DNA from: JAWWPY01 sp033854735
Lineage (GTDB): Bacteria; Actinomycetota; Actinomycetes; Streptosporangiales; Streptosporangiaceae
Direction: 5' to 3'
NCBI GenBank assembly: GCA_033854735.1
Contig: JAWWPY010000098.1
Span: 1 to 10,304, forward strand
Length of the DNA: 10,304 bases
The notes beneath the pieces were generated by a model. The model saw only the letters and a program-made list of their open reading frames with translations. It was not told where the DNA came from and did not search any database. The translations under genes and the position numbers were made by a program. Below are positions 5,405 through 10,304 of this stretch, one piece after another. Each line of letters opens with the position of its first letter. Position 1 is the stretch's first letter.

Positions 5405-8131
5405 GTGCAAGTAAAACGCCATCGAAAGCGTGCCGGGAAGTCTCCGCTTCCCCGCCGCTTCGGCGGTTCTAAGGTGCGCATGGTCACGGTCGGCTCGGCC
5501 GTGGCCGCCCTCGCCGTCACCGGGACCGGGATCGCTATCGGTTCGACCATCGGGTTCGGCACCGACCAGGTTGGCCAGACCGTCCATGGGGGCCTGGTCG
5601 TCTCCGACAACCAGATCATCAGCCCGTACGGCGACCGCCTGGTCCTCAACAACGGCAAGATCATGGGGTCCACGGTCAGCGCGGACGGCACCCACATGGC
5701 CGTCACGCTCGCCGACGGCTCGCTGGCCGTCGGCATCGTCAACCTGTCGACCTGGACGGTGCAGCAGTACACCACCCCCGGCGGCAGCGACGTGGGCCAG
5801 GAAAGCCCCACGTATTCGCCCGACGGCACGCAGCTGTGGGTGGGCCGGAACAACGGCTACACCAAGTTCACCGTGAATCCGGACGGCTCGCTGTCCAACC
5901 CGGTCCAGATCTCGATCCCGGCGCAGGGCGGGAGGCAGGCCCTGGTCGGCAAGGCCGTGTTCTCGCCCGACGGGTCGACCGTGTACTCCGCCGTCAACGG
6001 GCAGAACACCGTGGTCGCCATCAACGCGGCGACCGGGGCCATCGAGCAGACCTGGAACGTGGGCAACGCCCCGCGCGACCTGGTCCTGGCCGGCAGCAAG
6101 CTCTACGTCAGCAACGAGGGCGGCCGCCCGGCGAAGTCCGGCGACACCACCATCAACTCCTACGGCACCCAGGTGCCGGCCAGCGACTTCACCGGTGCCA
6201 CCACCACCGGCACGGTGAGCGTCATCGACACGGCGAACCCGTCTGCGGCCCCGGCGACCATCAACGTCGGCCTGCACCCGACCGTCCTGTACGCCAAGAT
6301 CGGGGCGCTGTTCGTCACGGACACGAACAGCGACACCGTCTCGGTCATCGACACCTCCAGCGACAAGGTGGTGCAGACCATCTCGACGCAGCCGTGGCCC
6401 GAGTCGACGGTCGGGTACGAGCCTGACGCGGTGACCCTCACCGACGACGGCCACCTGCTGGTGACGCTCGGCGGCGCGAACGCGGTCGCGGTCTACAAGT
6501 ACACGAGCCCGCGGGACCCGGTCAGCTACGTCGGCATGATCCCGACGGACTACTTCCCGTCCGACATCACCACCCTCGGCAACACCGTCCTGGTCACCAA
6601 CATGCGTGGCATCGACGCCCGCCGCTCCACCACCGACGCTCACGGCACCCACGACACAACGGCGTCGCTGACGAAGTTCACGCTGCCCAGCGACGGCGCC
6701 ATCAGGGCCATGACCGGCACTGTCTTCACGAACAACGGCTGGACCCCCGGATCGGTCACGTACGCCAACCGCCACAGCCACGCGAAGCCGGTGCCGGTCC
6801 CGACGCGGATCGGCGACCCCTCGACGATCAAGTACGTCTTCCTGATCGTCAAGGAGAACCGGACCTACGACCAGCAGTTCGGTGACATCGCCAAGGGCAA
6901 CGGCGACTCGGCCTTCACCCAGTTCGGCGAGGCCGTGACTCCGAACAACCACGCGCTGGTGCAGCAGTTCGGCCTGTACGACAACTTCTACGACGCCGGC
7001 ACGAACTCCGCCGAGGGCCACAACTGGATGATGCAGGCGGACAACCCGGAGTACACCCAGTCCCTGGCCGGCCAGTACATCCGCAGCTACGACACCGAGG
7101 ACGACGCTCTCGGCCACCAGGAGAGCGGCTTCATCTGGACCGGCGCGGAGGCCGCGGGCAAGACCGTCCGCGACTTCGGCGAGTTCCAGCAGTTCCTGAC
7201 CAAGCCAGCCGGGGCGACCTGGCAGAACCTGTATTGCGACGCCAGGAACATGGAGTCGAACCCGAGCGCGACCACGGCGTACCAGATGACGTCGACCTCG
7301 CCGATCCCGTCGCTCAACAACGTCTCAGACACCGCTTTCCCGAAGTTCGACACCAGCGTCCCGGACATCTACCGGGAGCAGATCTGGAAGCCTAACTTCG
7401 AGAAGAACGGCCCGGCGAACCTGAACATGTTCTGGCTCTCCAGCGACCACACCGGTGGCCCGCCGAGCCCGGCCGCGCAGGTCGCCGACAACGACCTCGC
7501 CCTCGGCCAGATGGTCGACGAGATCTCGCACAGCAAGTACTGGCCGCAGTCGGCGATCTTCGTCGTCGAGGACGACTCCCAGGCCGGCTCCGACCACGTC
7601 GACGGCCACCGTGCCCCCATCCAGGTCATCAGCCCCTGGGCCCAGCACGGCGTCGTGGACAACACCTACTACTCGCAGATCAACATGGTCCGCACCGTCG
7701 AGCAGATCCTCGGGATCCACCCGATGAACGACAAGGACAGCGCGGCCACCCCGATGTACACGGCGTTCACCACCAAGCCGAACTACACGCCGTTCAACGT
7801 GGTGCCCAACCAGACCTCACTGACCGCGGGCCTGAGCACCCTGCCGTCCTGCGGCGCCGACGTCCCCGCGGGGACGACCGAGGCCCAGATCGCGGCGTCG
7901 ACCGCGGTGCCCGCGAACATGACGCAGGTCGCCGCGCAGTGGGCGCAATGGCAGACGAAGCAGCGCACGACCGGTCCGAACGCCGTACCGGACTTCGCCA
8001 ACCCGGAGCAGATGAACCGCTACGTCTGGTACCAGCCGAGCGACTGGAAGAGACCCTACCCGGGCGACAGCAAGATCTACACCCCGAACCAGGTGCCGGG
8101 AGCGACCCTCCCGTCGTCGGATAACGGCTGA
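5405..8131 (+). CDS. Exported YncE-like beta-propeller / alkaline phosphatase-like phosphoesterase fusion
   Basis: Predicted secreted or membrane-anchored hydrolase of 908 residues, of the type annotated as bifunctional YncE family/alkaline phosphatase family protein. Residues 1-26 are strongly basic and 27-50 hydrophobic, an uncleaved anchor or a long signal peptide; there is no lipobox. Residues about 60-450 are a beta-propeller with YncE-like repeats such as TVVAINAATGAIEQTWNVG, GTVSVIDT and DTVSVIDTSSDKVVQTIS. A phosphoesterase (PF04185-like) domain follows: KENRTYDQQFGD at 483-494 with E484/N485, DAGTNSAEGHNWM at 530-542, and VEDDSQAGSDHVDGHRAP at 721-738. By analogy D723/D724, D730, H731 and H735 are candidate metal or catalytic residues. 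I found only two cysteines, C611 and C816, consistent with a disulfide outside the cell. The GTG start has GAAGGG 7 nt upstream and lies 3 nt after the permease stop. The substrate is unknown; a phosphate ester or phospholipid is only suggested by the family. Confidence 0.9.
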   Translation: MQVKRHRKRAGKSPLPRRFGGSKVRMVTVGSAVAALAVTGTGIAIGSTIGFGTDQVGQTVHGGLVVSDNQIISPYGDRLVLNNGKIMGSTVSADGTHMAVTLADGSLAVGIVNLSTWTVQQYTTPGGSDVGQESPTYSPDGTQLWVGRNNGYTKFTVNPDGSLSNPVQISIPAQGGRQALVGKAVFSPDGSTVYSAVNGQNTVVAINAATGAIEQTWNVGNAPRDLVLAGSKLYVSNEGGRPAKSGDTTINSYGTQVPASDFTGATTTGTVSVIDTANPSAAPATINVGLHPTVLYAKIGALFVTDTNSDTVSVIDTSSDKVVQTISTQPWPESTVGYEPDAVTLTDDGHLLVTLGGANAVAVYKYTSPRDPVSYVGMIPTDYFPSDITTLGNTVLVTNMRGIDARRSTTDAHGTHDTTASLTKFTLPSDGAIRAMTGTVFTNNGWTPGSVTYANRHSHAKPVPVPTRIGDPSTIKYVFLIVKENRTYDQQFGDIAKGNGDSAFTQFGEAVTPNNHALVQQFGLYDNFYDAGTNSAEGHNWMMQADNPEYTQSLAGQYIRSYDTEDDALGHQESGFIWTGAEAAGKTVRDFGEFQQFLTKPAGATWQNLYCDARNMESNPSATTAYQMTSTSPIPSLNNVSDTAFPKFDTSVPDIYREQIWKPNFEKNGPANLNMFWLSSDHTGGPPSPAAQVADNDLALGQMVDEISHSKYWPQSAIFVVEDDSQAGSDHVDGHRAPIQVISPWAQHGVVDNTYYSQINMVRTVEQILGIHPMNDKDSAATPMYTAFTTKPNYTPFNVVPNQTSLTAGLSTLPSCGADVPAGTTEAQIAASTAVPANMTQVAAQWAQWQTKQRTTGPNAVPDFANPEQMNRYVWYQPSDWKRPYPGDSKIYTPNQVPGATLPSSDNG

Positions 8132-8149
8132 CGCAGCCTGATCACACCA

Positions 8150-8189
8150 GGAGGGCCCGGCCCGGCTTCACAGCCGGGCCGGGCCCTCC
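8150..8189 (+). terminator. Strong hairpin terminator after the ABC-phosphoesterase operon
   Basis: GGAGGGCCCGGCCCGGCT (8150-8167) and AGCCGGGCCGGGCCCTCC (8172-8189) form a perfect 18-bp stem with a TCAC loop, starting 18 nt after the TGA of the phosphoesterase gene. Only a short T run (CTTTC) follows, as is common for actinobacterial terminators. It lies between convergent genes and could act in both directions. Confidence 0.85.
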
Positions 8190-8230
8190 GCTTTCAGACC
8201 GAAGCCAGCGCCTCCCCACGGCCGATCATC

Positions 8231-8269
8231 GCGGCCCGTCCTGGCGGAGGAGACTTTTAGGACGGCCGC
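8231..8269 (-). terminator. Possible terminator of the DUF308 gene
   Basis: GCGGCCCGTCCT (8231-8242) pairs with AGGACGGCCGC (8259-8269) with one bulged C, around a 16-nt loop. It begins 3 nt beyond the stop codon of the minus-strand membrane-protein gene. The loop is large and no T tract follows on the minus strand, so termination is only plausible. It could instead pair back as an mRNA-stabilising stem. Confidence 0.35.
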
Positions 8270-8272
8270 TGC

Positions 8273-8848
8273 TCAGCCGCGGGCGCGCAGTGACCGGATC
8301 CGGAACGCAACCGTGATCTGCATCGCGCCCAGGACCAGGAGCCAGATGCTGAGCACGACCGCGAGCGTTACCAGTGAGATCCCGGGATAGACCAGGACCA
8401 CGAGGCCGGCCAGGATGCTGACGATGCCCATCACCGCGTTCCAGCCGCGACCTCGCATCTCGCGGTGTGATATCGCTGTGAACAGCTCCCCCGCGCCGCT
8501 GACGATCCAGAAGATGCCCAGCAGCAACGCCAGCGCCAGCAGCGTGATCAGGACGTGCCGCACCGCATACAGGCCGATGATCAGCGACAGCACGCCCAGG
8601 ACCGCGAGCAGCGCCCGGGTTCCGCCGGTCAGGTCATCGGAGGCAAAGGCGCCCGCGAACCTGAAGATGCCCATCACGATCAGCTGAACGCCGAACAGCA
8701 CCGCCACGACCACGAGCGTCCGGCCGGGCCATACCAGCGCCGCGAGGCCGATCAGCAGCGTGATAGTCCCGAACGCCAGAAACCATCCCCAGTGCCGGCC
8801 CACGCGGGCCAGCATGTCCGCGGGATCGCCCCTCATTCCTGCCGCCAT
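8273..8848 (-). CDS. DUF308/HdeD-like six-helix membrane protein
   Basis: Small integral membrane protein of 191 residues. Six hydrophobic segments are visible, at about residues 20-40, 43-66, 77-94, 98-124, 137-154 and 157-183. They are arranged as three similar hairpins with Gly-rich helices and the typical turns LVWPGRTLVVVAVLFGVQLI and LVYPGISLVTLAVVLSIWLL. This pattern fits the DUF308/HdeD family. In E. coli HdeD is linked to acid resistance, but the function of actinobacterial members is not established and the name should not be taken as a role. The ATG start is well supported: AAGGAGG (reverse complement of 8856-8862) stands 7 nt upstream. The gene is convergent with the phosphoesterase operon, divergent from the HEIGH protein, and appears to be a single-gene unit. 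Confidence 0.88.
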   Translation of the reverse strand: MAAGMRGDPADMLARVGRHWGWFLAFGTITLLIGLAALVWPGRTLVVVAVLFGVQLIVMGIFRFAGAFASDDLTGGTRALLAVLGVLSLIIGLYAVRHVLITLLALALLLGIFWIVSGAGELFTAISHREMRGRGWNAVMGIVSILAGLVVLVYPGISLVTLAVVLSIWLLVLGAMQITVAFRIRSLRARG

Positions 8849-8855
8849 ATCTGCG

Positions 8856-8862
8856 CCTCCTT
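8856..8862 (-). promoter_or_regulatory. Strong ribosome binding site of the DUF308 gene
   Basis: On the minus strand the sequence reads AAGGAGG, followed by a 7-nt spacer and the ATG at 8848-8846. This near-perfect Shine-Dalgarno fixes the start of the membrane-protein gene. Confidence 0.75.
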
Positions 8863-9052
8863 ACCTAATGCTGCCTGATCGCACTTGCCTGACGGCGGCA
8901 TACTTATCACGATCTCAGCCGATATGGCAGTGGCCGCTGATCTGGCCTAGCTACGAGCCGCCGCAGAGGTATCCATCGGCCAGCGAGCTCACTGACCATA
9001 CGATCGCGTTGATGAGGGTTTAACGAAACCGCCGGGCAGTGCCCGGAGAGGT

Positions 9053-9058
9053 GGGAGG
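9053..9058 (+). promoter_or_regulatory. Ribosome binding site fixing the GTG start of the HEIGH protein
   Basis: GGGAGG lies 5 nt before the GTG at 9064. A small perfect hairpin (CCGGGC-AGT-GCCCGG, 9032-9046) stands just upstream and may affect access to the leader. In the rest of the 8849-9063 divergent intergenic region I saw no convincing promoter for either gene. Confidence 0.6.
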
Positions 9059-9063
9059 ACCTG

Positions 9064-9903
9064 GTGGAGGCAGAGTCGGAGCGTCAGTTGGCTGACCCGC
9101 CGGCCACCTGGCAGGAGCACTGGTTCGACCACCGCCAGTTGCTCCGGCTACACCACAGCGACGAGCACTGCGCGATATACGTGGACCCCGACGTGCGCCG
9201 GGCTGAGGTCCGGTGGCTGCCCCGGTTCATCAAAGTGACGTGGCAGTACTCCAAGGCAACCTACGGCGACGCGTTCGGGTTCGACCCGCGCATCTACTCC
9301 ATCCACCACGCCGGGCGGCACGGCGGCGGCCACGCTGGCTACTACGTCAGCCCGGTCCACGACTACCACAACGTCAGCGACTGCGGGCTGGACACCTGGC
9401 GGGAGGGCAACGCCCTCGCTCGCGAGCTGCCCGCTCATGAGATCGGGCATTCCGTGGAGAGCGCCAACAACGGCGTCCACGGCTCACCGGCGTATGAGAT
9501 CTGGGGCGACAGCAAGTGGGCCGAGTTCTACATCTTTGACCTCTACACGGCGCTGGGCATGGATCGCGAGGCCAAAGGCGTCTACCGCCGGTTCACCGGC
9601 AACACCGACGACTTCCCTCGCCGGGGGGCCCGCTGGTTCCGCGACTGGTTCTACCCCCTATGGCGGGACTGCGGGCGGGCAGAGGTCATGAACAGGTTCT
9701 TCCGGGAGCTGGCCTGGCACTTCCCCCGCGACTCCGGCGGCACCTACACGCGGCGGATGAACTGGGGCGAGTACGTCCACTTCACCAGCGGTGCTGCGGC
9801 CGCCGACATGAGCGGCCAGGCCGCCCGGGCTTTCGGCTGGCCCAGCGAGTGGGCCGACCAACTGGAGCACGCCCGCGAGCAGTTCCCCGGCATCACGTAC
9901 TGA
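9064..9903 (+). CDS. Putative zinc metallopeptidase-like protein with HEIGH motif, apparently cytoplasmic
   Basis: I do not recognise this 279-residue protein as a named family. It carries a zincin motif, HEIGH, at residues 125-129: two His zinc ligands and catalytic E126. Glu154, in SKWAEFYIFDLYTALG, lies 24 residues after H129. That spacing and the aromatic FYIFDLY context recall the HExxH...E arrangement of M60-like gluzincins, where a Glu is the third ligand. E145 (AYEIWGD) is an alternative ligand. The region before the motif is His/Gly/Tyr-rich (residues 80-103: IHHAGRHGGGHAGYYV, then HDYHN). The C-terminal part has a helical FFRELAWHFPRD and a WGEYVHFTSGAAAADMS segment. There is no signal peptide or membrane segment, which is odd for M60-type enzymes. 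The GTG start follows GGGAGG. The neighbours on both sides are on the opposite strand, so it is probably monocistronic. Peptidase activity is an inference from the motif. Confidence 0.85.
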   Translation: MEAESERQLADPPATWQEHWFDHRQLLRLHHSDEHCAIYVDPDVRRAEVRWLPRFIKVTWQYSKATYGDAFGFDPRIYSIHHAGRHGGGHAGYYVSPVHDYHNVSDCGLDTWREGNALARELPAHEIGHSVESANNGVHGSPAYEIWGDSKWAEFYIFDLYTALGMDREAKGVYRRFTGNTDDFPRRGARWFRDWFYPLWRDCGRAEVMNRFFRELAWHFPRDSGGTYTRRMNWGEYVHFTSGAAAADMSGQAARAFGWPSEWADQLEHAREQFPGITY

Positions 9904-9975
9904 AACACCGAACCGTTCACGAGTATGGCGAACACCATCAGGCCCGGAGAAGTCGTGGTTGTTGCCCGCACTTGG

Positions 9976-10304
9976 CTACGCCCGCCTAAGTTCGAGCACA
10001 GGAATGGTGCGGACTCCAGCGGTTTGGCGTGCGTACTCGGCAAAGCCCGGGTAGCGCCGCGCTTGCTCGGCGTAGATGCGGTCGCGTTCAGCACCGGTCA
10101 GTTCGCGGACGGTCACCTTGTATGTCTCGGTTCCGCGTTCGACGCTGCCGTCACCGGCGGCGGTCAGGTTGTGGTACCAGTCGGGGTTGGTGGGTGCTCC
10201 TGCCTTGGTTGCGAAGACGTAGATGATGTCCGGCTCGGTGTCGTGCGGGAGGTACATCATCGGGGTGACGTACTTCCGCCCGCTTTTGCGGCCGCGGTGA
10301 TGCA
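9976..10304 (-). CDS. Deazaflavin (F420)-dependent DDN/nitroreductase-family protein, partial
   Basis: C-terminal part, about 109 residues, of a small split-barrel flavin/deazaflavin-binding protein of the Mycobacterium DDN type (PF04075). The start lies beyond the right edge of the window. The visible frame runs from the edge as HHRGRKSGRKYVTPMMYLPH, then YVFATKAGAPTNPDWYHNL, then VERGTETYKVTVREL, and YPGFAEYARQT near the end. GRKSGR..VTPMMY and GGAP.NPDWYHNL-like segments are diagnostic of this family, whose members use reduced F420 to reduce diverse substrates or act as small-molecule oxidoreductases. The Met codons at 10255-10260 are internal, because the conserved GRKSGR segment lies upstream of them. 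It ends convergently with the HEIGH protein gene, about 72 nt apart, and I saw no clear terminator between them. No damage is seen. The physiological substrate is unknown. Confidence 0.88.
   Translation of the reverse strand, partial: HHRGRKSGRKYVTPMMYLPHDTEPDIIYVFATKAGAPTNPDWYHNLTAAGDGSVERGTETYKVTVRELTGAERDRIYAEQARRYPGFAEYARQTAGVRTIPVLELRRA

Noticed and set aside
5147..7117. A 656-codon open frame on the minus strand
   Set aside because: It lies antisense to the permease and phosphoesterase genes. Its translation is Val/Arg/Gly/Asp-rich with no domain pattern, as expected for the opposite strand of a GC-rich gene.
8885..8910. Possible promoter TTGCCT...TACTTA in the divergent region
   Set aside because: The spacing between the boxes is only 10 nt, and no alternative -10 at 16-18 nt fits.

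Overview
The window is high-GC DNA from an actinobacterium, most likely a filamentous, Streptomyces-like genus. This rests on the GC-rich third positions, the GTG starts, and several actinobacterial families: a DUF574/Methyltransf_19 SAM methyltransferase beside an XRE/DUF5753 regulator, a bifunctional YncE/alkaline-phosphatase-like protein, and a deazaflavin (F420)-dependent DDN-type protein. The genus cannot be fixed from sequence alone. No RNA gene, CRISPR array, intact transposase or phage gene was seen.

Layout. (1) 7-1853, minus strand: the methyltransferase followed 59 nt later by the XRE-DUF5753 regulator, probably one transcript, with a weak promoter-like sequence and a cluster of AGGGTG(C) repeats upstream. 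(2) 1854-3089: about 1.2 kb without an intact gene. It holds remnants of a MacB/LolD-type ABC exporter: an ATPase scrap on the minus strand and a frameshifted FtsX permease scrap on the plus strand. (3) 3090-8131, plus strand: a compact three-gene operon of ABC ATPase, ABC-2 type permease with an unusual extracytoplasmic C-terminal domain, and a 908-residue exported beta-propeller/phosphoesterase fusion. The first two genes overlap by 4 nt, the third starts 3 nt after the second, and a perfect 18-bp hairpin closes the unit. (4) 8273-8848, minus strand: a six-helix DUF308/HdeD-like membrane protein. (5) 9064-9903, plus strand: a protein with no visible signal peptide carrying a zincin HEIGH motif and a downstream Glu, loosely like M60-type gluzincins. 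(6) 9976-10304, minus strand: the C-terminal part of a DDN/nitroreductase-family protein that runs off the window.

Working together. The gene junctions in 3090-8131 imply that the transporter and the exported enzyme are made together. A reasonable inference is that the transporter exports or flips a substrate that the phosphoesterase acts on outside the membrane, or that the permease's outer domain docks the enzyme. The substrate is not visible from sequence. This operon is the best candidate for an undescribed system here. The HEIGH protein is the second.
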